23,543 bases of DNA from Patescibacteria group bacterium UBA7396 (GTDB lineage: Bacteria > Patescibacteriota > Gracilibacteria > BD1-5 > UBA6164), in the NCBI GenBank assembly GCA_002470645.1, contig DKNE01000012.1, forward strand, positions 1 to 23,543, in the 5' to 3' direction. Positions 1 to 9,020 of the stretch are shown here, one piece after another. Each line of letters begins with the position of its first letter. The first letter of the stretch is position 1. The translations under genes and the position numbers were made by a program. The notes beneath the pieces were generated by a model, which was not told the DNA's origin, searched no databases, and worked only from the letters and a program-made list of their open reading frames with translations.

Positions 1-1
1 T

Positions 2-52
2 ACTCCAGTTGAAACAGAAGTTGCTCCAGTTGAAGCTACTACTGCTGAATAA
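2..52 (+). CDS. 3' end of an unidentified gene with an acidic Val/Glu/Thr/Ala tail
   Basis: Only the last 16 codons and the TAA stop lie in the window. The residues are TPVETEVAPVEATTAE, a low-complexity acidic tail. Such tails occur on several small cytosolic proteins, including ribosomal proteins of this group, but nothing here identifies the family. The gene converges on ruvX and shares its hairpin terminator. Confidence 0.6.
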   Translation, partial: TPVETEVAPVEATTAE

Positions 53-65
53 TTATCAGTAAAAT

Positions 66-89
66 AAAAAACTCCTTTAGGAGTTTTTT
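66..89. terminator. Bidirectional hairpin terminator between the partial gene and ruvX
   Basis: The arms AAAAAACTCC (66-75) and GGAGTTTTTT (80-89) pair perfectly around a 4-base loop. A-rich and T-rich flanks give a U-tract in either direction, so it can end both converging transcripts. The ruvX stop codon (77-79 on the minus strand) lies in and next to the loop. Confidence 0.85.
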
Positions 90-475
90 ATTTTGTCTAA
101 ATACGTTTCTAAAATAAAATAGGCCGATAGACTATCTTTTTTATCTGAAATATTTTTTTCTCACATATGAGAAAGAGTATCAAGAGAAAGAAAAGTAGTA
201 AATCTTTCATCAACTCATATTACTTCATAAGTAGGAAATTCTATTTGTAATTTTTGAATAAATTTTTGTGTTTTTTCTAATTGTCTTTTATCTTTTCCAT
301 ATAAATCATATGGCATACCAACAATAATTTTTAAAATCTCTTTTTCTATGAGTATTTTTTTTAATTTTGAAATTATTTCAACTCTCGGCACATATGGAAG
401 AGTAAAAATATATCCCATCTGAGAATAAGCTAATCCGCATCTTTTGTCTCAGAGATCTATTGCTAAATAATTCAT
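77..475 (-). CDS. ruvX: RuvX/YqgF family Holliday-junction resolvase-like nuclease (pre-16S rRNA nuclease)
   Basis: The 132-residue protein has the usual size for YqgF/RuvX, an RNase H-fold cytosolic nuclease linked to 16S rRNA 5'-end maturation and proposed as a Holliday-junction resolvase. The N-terminus MNYLAIDLGDKRCGLA carries the first catalytic Asp; the middle has the IIVGMPYDLYGK motif and the C-terminal half the DERFTT motif followed by KKDSLSAYFIL, where the last acidic residue normally sits. The Gly of IDLGDKR, the Gly before VDERF and others are TGA, so standard translation gives only a fragment at 215-418. It starts 1 base after the rplI stop, so the two are almost certainly cotranscribed. 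The start is the only ATG that preserves the IDLG motif. Confidence 0.93.
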
Positions 476-476
476 A

Positions 477-917
477 TTATTCTACTATTATTGTTATTTT
501 TGCCATAGTTTCTCATAATTTGATATAAATATCTTTTTTCCCTATTTTTTTTATATGCCCGTCTACCATATCTATATGTTTTTTTTCTAATTCAATTTTA
601 AAATCTTTTAAAATTTTTTGCATAACATCATGTTCTCAAATTCATCAAAACATTTTTCCATTTTGAAGAGTTTTTGCTTTAAATAAAAGAGTTTGTCCAT
701 TTAACATTTCAATAATTTTATGTTTATTTTCAATTAAATTTCTTCTTGATTCTTCTTGTTTTTTTTCTTGTGTTTGTAGTTGTTTTTCTTCTTCTTGAGT
801 GATTTTTTTAGCAAGTCATTTTGGAATAAGAAAATTTCTTGCATAACTATCACTAATTTCTTTTATTTCTCCAACATGTCAAACATTTGGTACCAATTTT
901 AAAAATAATACTTTCAT
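477..917 (-). CDS. rplI: Large-subunit ribosomal protein bL9
   Basis: The 146-residue protein matches bL9 in length. The N-terminal rRNA-binding domain reads MKVLFLKLVPNVGHVGEI followed by the SDSYARNFLIPKGLA segment typical of bL9; a charged helix rich in Glu, Gln and Lys (about residues 45-75) connects to a C-terminal domain that ends in KITIIVE. bL9 binds 23S rRNA near the L1 stalk and affects translational fidelity. Several conserved Gly residues (for example in PNVGHVG) are TGA. The gene follows nusA after a hairpin and is directly followed by ruvX. The start at the MKVL motif is fixed by the family. Confidence 0.95.
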
Positions 918-942
918 AAAGTCATAATTAATAATTAAAATG

Positions 943-968
943 AAAAAAGATGAGTAAACATCTTTTTT
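943..968 (-). terminator. Hairpin terminator after nusA
   Basis: The arms AAAAAAGATG (943-952) and CATCTTTTTT (959-968) flank a 6-base loop, starting directly at the nusA stop codon (969-971). On the minus strand the hairpin ends in a run of T. It lies in the 51-base gap before rplI, so it may end or attenuate the nusA transcript. Confidence 0.75.
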
Positions 969-2036
969 TTATTTTTCCTCTACTTCTAAGAGAGAAATAT
1001 TATATCAAATTAAATTTGAAGCAAGATTAATATTTACTCCATTTTTCCCAATAGCTTTTGCTCTTTCAGAAGGAAGAATATAGGCTTTTGCTTCTTTTTT
1101 ATCTTGGTCAACTTCTACTTTTAAAATTTGCGCTGGAGTAAGTGATTTTGCTATCATTTCAGAAATATTTCCATTATCAACAATAATATCAACTTTTTCT
1201 CCAGAAAGTTCTTCCATAACTGATTTAACTCTAATTCATTTTTGTCCAATTAAACTTCAAGCTGGATCAATTTCTTCATAGTTAGTTGAAACAAGTAATT
1301 TAGTCTTGATTCAAGGATATCTTACTACATTATCTATCGAAATAGTTCCGTCTGATATTTCTGGAGCATATAACGAAAATATTGAAGGAACTATGTTTTT
1401 ATTTTTTCTTGATAATACCACTTTAGGTCCTGTTTTTTCATCAATAGAAGCTTCAGCAACATAAATATAAAATCTTGCATCTGGAATATATGTATCCCTT
1501 GAAACCTGTTCTGATTTAGGTAAAATAACTTGATTTCCATTATAATCAAATATAGCCTTTCCTGATTCCATCATTACTACTTTCATGCTTATAGATTGAC
1601 CTACTTTATCTTTAAAAAGTTCATAAATTTTTTGTTTTTCGGTATCTCCAATTTTTTGAATAATTACTTGTCTTGCTGCTTGAGATGCTATTCTTCAAAA
1701 AGATTCTCACATAGATGAATTCAGTACTTCATCTGTCATATCGATTTCAATCGTATCTCACTCTTCATATCATTCTGCATCTTCTCAAAGTTCATCAAAA
1801 CTAATTTCTATCGCAGGATTGGTAACTTCCTTTACAAGAGTTTTTTCAACCGTAATTTCAATAGTTCCAGCTTCCAAATCAAGTCTTACAATAGCATTTT
1901 CATCCTTTGCTCCATAATCTTTTTTATATGCTGTTTTAATAGCTGATTCAATAATATCAATAAGAGTTTCTTTTGGAATTTTTTTCTCAGAAGCAATTTG
2001 ATTTATTGCTGCTTCAATTTTTTTAACATCTAACAT
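969..2036 (-). CDS. nusA: Transcription elongation/termination factor NusA
   Basis: The 355-residue protein has the NusA order: an N-terminal RNA-polymerase-binding domain (MLDVKKIEAAINQIA, KKIPKETLIDIIESAIKTAY), an S1 region near residues 135-200, and two KH domains (SLIGQKWIRVKSV; then ERAKAIGKNGVNINLAS, a clear GxxG loop). NusA binds RNA polymerase and nascent RNA and modulates pausing, termination and antitermination. It is at the short end of the family, without the C-terminal acidic repeats of enterobacterial NusA; it ends soon after KH2 (LLEVEEK). Five internal TGA-Gly codons or more break it into fragments under the standard code. It lies between ftsZ and rplI, with a possible own promoter upstream. 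Confidence 0.95.
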
Positions 2037-2062
2037 AAAAATTATAATTATTATTATAAATT

Positions 2063-2092
2063 AAGACGAGAATTTTTACAAATCCTCGTCTT
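2063..2092 (-). terminator. Hairpin between ftsZ and nusA (terminator or nusA leader hairpin)
   Basis: The arms AAGACGAG (2063-2070) and CTCGTCTT (2085-2092) form an 8-bp stem with a 14-base loop. On the minus strand it is followed by AATTT, a weak U-tract. It could terminate ftsZ transcription; because a promoter-like element sits just upstream (2102-2128), it may instead be at the very 5' end of the nusA mRNA. Confidence 0.6.
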
Positions 2093-2101
2093 TTCAACTT
2101 T

Positions 2102-2128
2102 ATTATATATGTTTTTACAAAAAATCAA
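2102..2128 (-). promoter_or_regulatory. Possible promoter for nusA
   Basis: On the minus strand TTGATT (2123-2128) is followed by a perfect TATAAT (2102-2107). The spacer is 15 bases, shorter than the preferred 17, so this is tentative. Transcription would start near 2095, immediately before the 2063-2092 hairpin. Confidence 0.4.
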
Positions 2129-2133
2129 ATTTT

Positions 2134-3309
2134 TTAAATCTTCTTTCTCAAGAAAGCAGGAACATCTAAATCATCTTGTTCTTTTTGTTCTACTCTTTGT
2201 GAAGATATTTGAGGTTTTGAATCTCATAGAGTTTTTCTTCCAAACGGAGAAACTTTTGAAGTTTGCGCTACGGTTTGAAAATTTTTATTTGATTCTTCAT
2301 CAAATCCAGTTGCTACTACAGTAATTTTTAATTCTCCAGTGTAACTATCATTAATAGTAGTACCGAAAATAATATTCGCATCTCTATCAACTGATTCTGT
2401 TATAATTTTTGCAGCTTCATCTACTTCAAACATACTTAAATCAGTTCCTCAAGTAATATTGAAAAGTAATCATTTTGCTCCAGCAATAGAAAGCTCTAAA
2501 AGTGGGGAATCAATAGCAGCTCTTGCAGCTTCTACTGCTCTATTTTCACCTGAACCATATCAAATACCCATAAGTGCTGATCATGCATTTTTCATAACCG
2601 ATTTTACATCCGCAAAGTCTACGTTAATAAGTCCTGGTTGTGTAATAAGATCAGAAACTCATTGTACTCATTCTCTTAATACTTCATCAACAATAGAAAA
2701 AGCATCTAAAAGTGGAGTTTTTTTATCAATAATAGTTAAAATTCTATCATTTGGAATAGTAATTAATGTATCAACTTTTTCCTTTAAAGCATTATATGCA
2801 TCCAAAGCTTTTCCAGTTCTTGATTGTCCTTCAAATGAAAATGGTTTTGTTACTACTCAAACAGTAAGTGCTCAAAGTCATTTTGCAATTTCAGCAATAA
2901 CTGGTGCAGCTCAAGAACCAGTTCCTCAACCAAGCCCACAGGTAATAAATACCATATCAGCTCATTCTAAAGCAGCTTTAATTTCTTCTGATGATTCTTC
3001 TGCAGCTTTTTTTCACATATCTGGGTTTGCTCCAGCTCCAAGTCCTCCAGTAGTAGCTCTTCAGATATTAATTTTTCTTTCTGCTAAAGAACTATATAAT
3101 GCTTGAGAATCTGTGTTTACTGCTAAAAACTCTACTCATTCTAAAGCAGCTTCAATCATTCTATTTACCGCATTTCATCAACCTCCTCATACTCATACAA
3201 CTTTAATATTTGCAATAGGTGAAATATAATTTCCAACTCTTATTTCTTCTGGCCCAGATACTGCATTTCCAGATAAAAGTCTTTTTAGTTTCTCGTCTTT
3301 TTTAATCAT
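2134..3309 (-). CDS. ftsZ: Cell division GTPase FtsZ
   Basis: The 391-residue protein is a full-length tubulin-like FtsZ, which polymerises into the cytokinetic Z-ring. Visible motifs are the N-terminal IKVVGVGGGGNAVNRM loop, NTDSQAL, the tubulin signature GLGGGTGSGAAPVIAEIAK, the T7-loop region NVDFADVKS, and a C-terminal variable linker ending in the conserved DLDVPAFLRKK peptide that binds FtsA and other partners. Many Gly residues are TGA. It lies 27 bases downstream of ftsA in the same orientation, the usual ftsA-ftsZ operon order. The start ATG lies in front of the KKDEKLKRLLSG segment; there is no Shine-Dalgarno sequence. Confidence 0.97.
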
Positions 3310-3336
3310 ATATATAAAATTAAATATTAATTATTA

Positions 3337-4572
3337 TTAAGGTAAAAGTTTTTTGAGTACTTTCGTAATTGAGCCAAAAATTGATCAAAAATTAAACGAA
3401 ATAGTACTTCTCGCATCTCTGTATTTATTTGCTATAATAATAGTTCATAAAACTCAAGCGAAAGATGGGTCATTTACAGAGGTATCAGAAACAAAATCAT
3501 CGATAGTTGGTATTCCAATAACAACTGGTAATCTTAACACATCTTTTGATAAATCAACTAATCACTTCATTTTTGAACCAGCTCAAACAAAAACAGCTCA
3601 TTCAGGTAACATTCCATCTCTTCCTATTTTTCTGAGTTCTTCTCTAATGAAAAACAAAATTTCTTCATATCTCGCAGTAATAATTTTTGAAAGATACAAT
3701 TCAGACACAACCCCATCCTCTCATTTAGAAATACTTGAGAGATCAATTTCAGTATCTTTAAAGTTTTCTATTTTATCAAGAGAAAGTTGTCAAAATTCGA
3801 GTTTTAATTTTTCAGCAGTATCAATAGAGGTTCTTACTCAGAGAGCAATATCATTGGTAACACTATCTCAACCTATAGGAATGATTTTTGAAAATTTCAG
3901 ACTTCCTTCTTCGTAAACAGTTACTCATGTACTTGAAGCTCAGATATCAATACATATAACTCAAAGTTCTTTTTGTCTCTTAGTAAGCACCCCCTCTGGA
4001 GCAGATATCAAATTTGGGAAAACATCATAAACTTCAATTCCAACATCTTCTATAGATTTTCTAATATTATTTAAAACATTACTGCTAATAGAAAATATAT
4101 TAGCTCTTACTTCTAATTTTCTTGCGCTCATTCATATAGGAGATTTAATCCCTTCTTCTAAATCAACCACAAAATTATCTGGAATTACTTTTAATACTTC
4201 TCTATTTGGTAGACTCATACCATTTTTTGCCATATCAAGAACCCTTTCTATATCAGAAGCTCAAATCTCTTCTCAAGAAATAGCAATGATTCATTTATTA
4301 TCTACCACGTCAAATGAAGATGAATTAAATGAAATAAAAGCTCATGATACTTGTTCTCAAGCCATTTTTTCAGCTTCCTCAAGAGATTTATCAATATTAG
4401 CTTTAAATTCTTCCATATCAAGAATATTCCCTTTTCTTATGGCATTTGAATCTGAAATTCAAACTCACAATATGTGTAAGTGACTATTATCCTCGCCATT
4501 GAACGTTCATATCACTGTTCTTATTTTTGAACTTCAAATATCTATACAAGTAATAGCATTTTCAATACTCAT
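3337..4572 (-). CDS. ftsA: Cell division protein FtsA
   Basis: The 411-residue protein is an actin-like ATPase that tethers FtsZ filaments to the membrane. The phosphate-1 motif CIDIGSSKIRTVIG is at the N-terminus, followed by the 1C domain region (residues about 85-160), CIDIGASSTGVTVYE in phosphate-2 position, and a late AVFVGAGSKMKGLVDL motif (adenosine motif). The C-terminal stretch FGSIFGSITKVLKKLLP can form the amphipathic membrane-targeting helix. Gly codons in these motifs are largely TGA. It is the first gene of the ftsA-ftsZ unit, with a good promoter at 4751-4779 giving a leader of about 170 bases. Confidence 0.95.
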
Positions 4573-4750
4573 AAACTATTATTAAAAATTATAAATCATA
4601 ATCAATATGTAATAAAATATTTATTATCTTTTCCATACTAATTTTTATTTTCATTTATTTCTGTGTTCTATTTTTTTGTACATTTTTTTTTGTTTATTTT
4701 AAAGCAAAAACTTATTTAATATACAAAAAATGAAACGAAAATACTCAGAG

Positions 4751-4779
4751 ATTATAATTATAAAAGAAGTGTTTTTCAA
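4751..4779 (-). promoter_or_regulatory. sigma70-type promoter for ftsA-ftsZ
   Basis: On the minus strand TTGAAA (4774-4779), a 17-base spacer and a perfect TATAAT (4751-4756). It is the best promoter candidate for the division genes; transcription would begin near 4744. Confidence 0.7.
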
Positions 4780-4805
4780 TTTTAGTTTTAAATTAATGTT
4801 AAAAA

Positions 4806-4835
4806 CTTTGCAAAAATATTTTTTTTATGGTATAA
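4806..4835 (+). promoter_or_regulatory. Extended -10 promoter for the PP2C phosphatase gene
   Basis: TTTGCA (4806-4811), 18-base spacer, perfect TATAAT (4830-4835) preceded by TGG, i.e. an extended -10. The transcript would start about 20 bases before the ATG at 4864. Confidence 0.75.
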
Positions 4836-4863
4836 TGAAAAAAAATTAATATAAATTTGAATT

Positions 4864-6075
4864 ATGAAATACACAAAAAAATATTTCGACTTGTGAATAA
4901 ATATCGTCATAACTCTGATTATTTTATCAAATCTTGGATTTGTTTTTTTTATTGCATCTATAAATGAAAGCCTTGAAAATATAAATTTTATATGGATTTT
5001 TCTTGTATTACTTATAGAATCTCTTGTTATTAGTTTGATTATTACAAATGCATACAAGAAACCTATTGATGAACTTCAAGCTCAGATAATTAATTTTATG
5101 AGTGGGAAAAGTAAATGAGAGAAAATTAATGTGAATACAAATTACATGAACCCAAATGTAAGTTTTATATTAAAATTTTTTGATACTGTACTGAATGCAT
5201 TAAAAAATATTAAAGAAGAGTTTATTTCAGGAAAAGCAATCAAATGAGAAGTACAACTTGCTACCGAACTTCAAGAAAAACTCCTCAATAAAAAACAAGA
5301 AAATATCCCATCTCTCCAAGTAATTGCAAAATCAAAACCTGCCTGAGAAATCGGATGAGATAGTTATGATATAATTGCTTGAGATGATAACTATTATATT
5401 TATGTTTGAGATGCTACATGACATGGAGTATGAGCATGATTTGTAATGGTAATGGTAAATGCCCTTGTAAGTTGATTTTCAAAAGTATTTAGAAAATGAA
5501 ATGAAATTTTAGCTAACACTAATGAAATATTGAAACCTCGTGTCAAATCAAATATTTTGATGACAATGCTGCTTTTAAGGTGGAATGAAACTGAAAAAAG
5601 ACTTTTTATGACATGAGCTGGTCATGAATACCTTATTATTTATAAACATTCTTTATGAAAATGTTTTAAAATAAAATCTTGATGACTTGCGCTTTGAATG
5701 ACGAAAAATATACATAAAATATTAAAAGAACAAGAAATAAAATTTGAAAAAAATGATATTGTTGTACTTTATACAGATGGAATTACAGAATGTTTAAACA
5801 GAAGAGAGAAAGATGGAAATGAAGTAATGTTTTGAGAACAAAGATTGGTTGATGCGGTTCAAAATTCACCAACACTCCCATGAACTGGAATAAAAACAGC
5901 GAGATGAGTTTTTAATAATATTACTATTGAACTTTCAAAATTCTTATGATATAAACACAGACAATTTGATGATATAACATTGGTTGTAGCTCATTACAAC
6001 GGAGCCGAAGCAATAGAAAATGATTTTCCTGAAGATATATCAAAAGATTTTATAACAGAATGGGATTGGGAATAA
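4864..6075 (+). CDS. Membrane-anchored PP2C-type (SpoIIE/RsbU-like) serine phosphatase
   Basis: The 403-residue protein has two N-terminal membrane segments (about residues 12-34 and 44-64), a short linker helix of HAMP-like position, and a cytoplasmic SpoIIE/PP2C domain (about 145-390). Metal-binding motifs are in place: EIGGDSYD (Asp166), YVGDATGHGVGAG (Asp183), YTDGITE (Asp305) and QFDDITLVV (Asp369/370). Enzymes of this class dephosphorylate STAS-domain anti-anti-sigma factors in partner-switching cascades. A STAS protein is encoded about 2.5 kb downstream (8587-8937), so it is a candidate substrate; no kinase of the RsbW type is seen here. The GG, GD and GHG motifs contain TGA-Gly. What the membrane part senses cannot be told. 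Confidence 0.88.
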
Positions 6076-6195
6076 AATAAAAATAATTTGTTTATAGTTA
6101 TATTCTAAGAGGTCTCATCTAATTGTAAATAAATTAAAATTTTTAAAAATTTAGTTTTTTTATAAAATACAAAAAATACTATTAAAGTTATAGAT
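6076..6195 (+). other. Intergenic region before the VirB4-like gene
   Basis: This 120-base AT-rich gap holds an imperfect A/T-only hairpin around 6134-6165 that might be a weak terminator, and a TATAAA box at 6161-6166 about 30 bases before the next ATG. No good -35 element is visible. Confidence 0.4.
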
Positions 6196-8064
6196 ATGCA
6201 AAATGAAAATTTAAAACAATTAGTGTGAAAAAGATATTCTTGAGATACCGTAGGTTTTGAGGATAAAAAAGAAGTACAAAAAGAAATTGTTCCACAAAAA
6301 AAATCAGAGAAAAATATTGGGAAACAAGAAGATAAAGAAATTTTAGCAGCAGAAAAAGAGTATAAAGAAGCTCTTGCTTATATTAAAGATATGATTTCTC
6401 CTGCATATATGAAAGTTTTTCCTGATAAAGTAAAAATTAATAATGTTTTTGCTAAAACATTTTTTGTGTACGCATATCCAAATTTTTTAGAATGAAATTG
6501 GCTTTCTCCAATTATTAACTGGGATACCAAATTTGATATGAGTTTATATGTATACCCTATTGATAGTGCTTATATTCAAAAATATTTAAGAAAAAGGCTT
6601 ACTCAATTAAATTCAGAAAGAAGTATTAATGCAGAAAAATGACTCGTAAACGATCCTGGGCTCAATGCCCAAATCCAAGATGTTGAAGAACTCAGAGAAA
6701 AACTCACGAGAGGTCAAGAAAAATATTTTCATTTTTGACTTTATATTACTCTTTACGCTGAAACAGAAGAAAAGTTAAATAAAATAGGAAAAGATGTAGA
6801 AACTATTTTAGCATGAAGAAATGTTCTTCAAAAACAATCTTATCTCAGAGCTGAACAGTGATTTATTTCAACTGGACCATTTGCTAGAGATGAATTATGA
6901 GTATATAGAAATATTTCTACTGGGTGACTTTCAACAACATTTCCATTTTCAAGTTCTACCTTATCACATGACGATGGAATTTTATATGGAGTAAATACCC
7001 ATAATAATTCTCTTATTCTTTACGATAGATTTAGAAGTGAAAATGCAAATATGTGTGTATTTGCTAAATCTTGAGGTTGAAAATCGTTTGCTGTCAAACT
7101 TGAAATTCTCAGAAGTCTTATGATGGGAACTGATGTTATTGTTATTGACCCTGAAAATGAGTACAGAGCTCTTGTGGATACTGTTTGAGGTTCATATCTT
7201 GATGTGTCATTAAATTCAAGAGAAAGAATTAATCCTTTTGACCTCCCTCTTTGAGTAAAAGATAAAGATATCAGACCTGGAGATTTACTCAGAGATGCTA
7301 TAGTAAATTTACTTGGACTTATGAATTTGATGCTCGGAAACCTAAACTGAAATGAAGCTTCAATTATGGAAAAAGCTATCATTGTAACCTATAATTTGAA
7401 GTGAATAACATTAGAAGATGATGATATTAGCGGGAAAGATATCCCAACTATGAAAGATCTTTATAGTGTTTTAGAAACGATGGATGGAGCTCGTGAACTT
7501 ACTCAAAGACTTGAAAAATATACCACTTGAATATTTTCTGGTGTATTTTCTGAACTTACTAATATTAGCCTAAAAGAATGATTACAAGTTTTTTCAGTAA
7601 GAGATCTTGACGATATTTTAAGACCAACTGCTATGTATATCATACTTTCTTATATCTGGAATAGAGTAAGAAGTTCAAATAAAAAAAGACTTCTGATTAT
7701 AGACGAAGCTTGGAATATCATGCAACATGAAGATTCAGCAAAATTCCTCTTTGGGCTAGTAAAAAGAGCGAGAAAATATAATCTTTGAGTTACTACTATT
7801 ACTCAAGATGTGGAAGATTTTCTTTGAAGTAGTTATGGGAAACCAATTGTGACAAACTCTTCTATCCAACTATTACTCAAACAATCCCCTGCGTCTATAG
7901 ATGCATTACAACATATTTTTAAAATTACTGATCAAGAAAAATATATCTTACTTAATTCAGCAGTATGACAATGACTTTTCTTTGCAGGAAGTGAACATGT
8001 CTGAATACAGGTTATTGCAAGTTTTTATGAAGAACAAATTGTTTCTACAAATCCGAATAAATAA
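6196..8064 (+). CDS. VirB4/TraC-family ATPase (type IV secretion or DNA/protein transport-like)
   Basis: The 622-residue protein has a charged N-terminus, a VirB4/TraC N-terminal region (about residues 70-270, with the INWDTKFDMSLYVYPID segment) and a C-terminal HerA/VirB4-type P-loop ATPase. Walker A is AKSGGGKS at residues 290-297, where two of the three Gly are TGA; IDPENEYRAL follows, as in VirB4 proteins; Walker B is LLIIDEAWN (Asp503-Glu504); TTITQDVEDFLGS is the sensor region. VirB4 proteins power type IV secretion channels and some pilus-like systems. No other VirB, Tra or relaxase gene is nearby, so a conjugation role is not supported by context; stand-alone VirB4-like ATPases are common in CPR genomes. 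Its stop codon overlaps the shared terminator. Confidence 0.88.
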
Positions 8065-8088
8065 AAAACTGATTTTCATCAGTTTTTT
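8063..8088. terminator. Bidirectional terminator between the VirB4-like gene and tsaE
   Basis: The arms AAAAAACTGA (8063-8072) and TCAGTTTTTT (8079-8088) pair around a 6-base loop. The TAA of the VirB4-like gene (8062-8064) overlaps the left arm and the tsaE stop (8087-8089) overlaps the right arm. Confidence 0.85.
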
Positions 8089-8485
8089 ATTTTCTTATTA
8101 TCTCTATTTCTCTCTCATCTTTATTTTCAGTTTTTTTTAAAAATATCTCTACAGTAGGGGAAAAATATTTTCCGATAATTTCTGGCCATTCAATCAAAGA
8201 TATATTTTCAGGATTTTCTAGTATTTCCTCTCATCAAATAGCAAAAAATTCATCATAACTCTCAAGTCTATATAAATCAAAGTGAAAAATATTTGAGCCA
8301 TACTTATTATAATAGGTATAAGTAGGACTTGTTACATCATCTGAAATTCATAAAATATTTCATATTATATGCTTAGAAAGAGTTGTTTTTCAAGAAGCTA
8401 AATCTCAATGCAAAAATATAATATCTCCTGAGTAAATATTAAAAGAAATACCTTTTATATCTGTAAGAAAATATTTTCTAACCAT
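8087..8485 (-). CDS. tsaE: tRNA threonylcarbamoyladenosine biosynthesis ATPase TsaE
   Basis: The 132-residue protein matches TsaE (YjeE), the P-loop ATPase that works with TsaB and TsaD to make t6A37 on ANN-decoding tRNAs. Visible are the P-loop GDLASGKTTL, the DDVTSPTYTYYNKY segment, HFDLYRLES and the conserved IEWPEI motif. The first Gly of the P-loop region, the two Gly after FFAI and others are TGA. The C-terminus ends in a charged tail (ENKDEREIEIIRK). It faces the VirB4-like gene and shares its terminator, and is divergent from the STAS gene. Confidence 0.93.
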
Positions 8486-8521
8486 AAATTGTAAATAATA
8501 AAGTAAAAAAATATGAAAAAT

Positions 8522-8550
8522 TTGATTTTTTTGTTATTTTATTGTATAAT
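8522..8550 (+). promoter_or_regulatory. sigma70-type promoter for the STAS-domain gene
   Basis: TTGATT (8522-8527), a 17-base spacer and a perfect TATAAT (8545-8550). The transcript would begin near 8557, giving a leader of about 30 bases. Confidence 0.75.
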
Positions 8551-8586
8551 GCAATAGTATACATTATTTAATAACTTAATCATTGT

Positions 8587-8937
8587 ATGGAAACTTTAGT
8601 AGAAGTAAATAAAAAAGAACAAAATGGAATCATTATATTTGAATTTTCTGGAGAATTAGATGAAACAAATGCTGATAAAACTTTTACAGCAATATATGAA
8701 GATATTTGAGGTTTTGCTGGGAAAAAAATCATTTTTAATTTAGCAAATTTAAAATATCTAAATTCAAAATCTATCGGGTATATAGCTGATATTTATTCAA
8801 ATGTAGAAGAAAATGAATGACAAATGTATATTTCTGATTGTGATGAATGAGTAAAAGATGTTCTAGAATTAGTAGGAATAACTACAATAATCCCAACTGT
8901 AGATACTGTACATCAAGCAGTTGAAGCATTATCTTAA
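8587..8937 (+). CDS. STAS-domain protein (anti-anti-sigma factor-like)
   Basis: The 116-residue protein is a single STAS domain, as in SpoIIAA/RsbV. It has the N-terminal strand-turn-strand GIIIFEFSGELDETNA, the central strand KIIFNLANLKYLNSKSIGYI and a C-terminal helix. Asn59-Ser60 sits where the conserved Asp-Ser of SpoIIAA is; Ser60 is the candidate phosphorylation site. Three TGA-Gly codons occur. These proteins bind a kinase/anti-sigma factor when dephosphorylated. The PP2C phosphatase at 4864-6075 is a plausible partner; kinase and sigma factor are absent from the window. The gene has its own promoter and terminator. Confidence 0.85.
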
Positions 8938-8940
8938 ATA

Positions 8941-8966
8941 AAAAACCAAGATTTTCTTGGTTTTTT
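8941..8966 (+). terminator. Hairpin terminator after the STAS gene
   Basis: The arms AAAAACCAAGA (8941-8951) and TCTTGGTTTTT (8955-8965) enclose a 3-base loop and are followed by T-rich sequence, a strong intrinsic terminator four bases after the stop codon. Confidence 0.85.
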
Positions 8967-8967
8967 A

Positions 8968-8995
8968 TTTGTCTTTTTTTAAAATCATATATAAT
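8968..8995 (+). promoter_or_regulatory. Possible promoter for the Cys-rich repeat protein
   Basis: A perfect TATAAT (8990-8995) has a weak -35, TTTGTC (8968-8973), at 16 bases. It lies directly after the STAS terminator, 25 bases before the ATG at 9021. Confidence 0.5.
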
Positions 8996-9020
8996 ACTAT
9001 CTTGACTTTATAATTAACAT

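Larger units (their letters stand above)
4573..4863. other. Divergent intergenic region between ftsA and the PP2C phosphatase gene
   Basis: This 291-base AT-rich region separates two divergent genes and contains one recognisable promoter for each direction (4751-4779 minus, 4806-4835 plus). The ftsA leader from about 4744 to 4573 holds long T-runs; I see no gene, riboswitch or strong hairpin in it. Confidence 0.7.

Noticed and set aside
2459..3916. Long plus-strand open frames opposite ftsZ and ftsA (about 215 and 187 codons)
   Set aside because: They lie antisense to strongly recognised genes, show no family motif, and arise because stop codons are scarce opposite these GC-richer genes.
4864..6075. 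Multiple broken fragments (pseudogene) in the phosphatase gene
   Set aside because: The interruptions are all in-frame TGA at Gly positions; the frame is continuous with code 25.
6196..8064. Conjugative or integrative element around the VirB4-like gene
   Set aside because: No relaxase, VirD4, integrase, direct repeats or tRNA attachment site are visible nearby; flanking genes are housekeeping.
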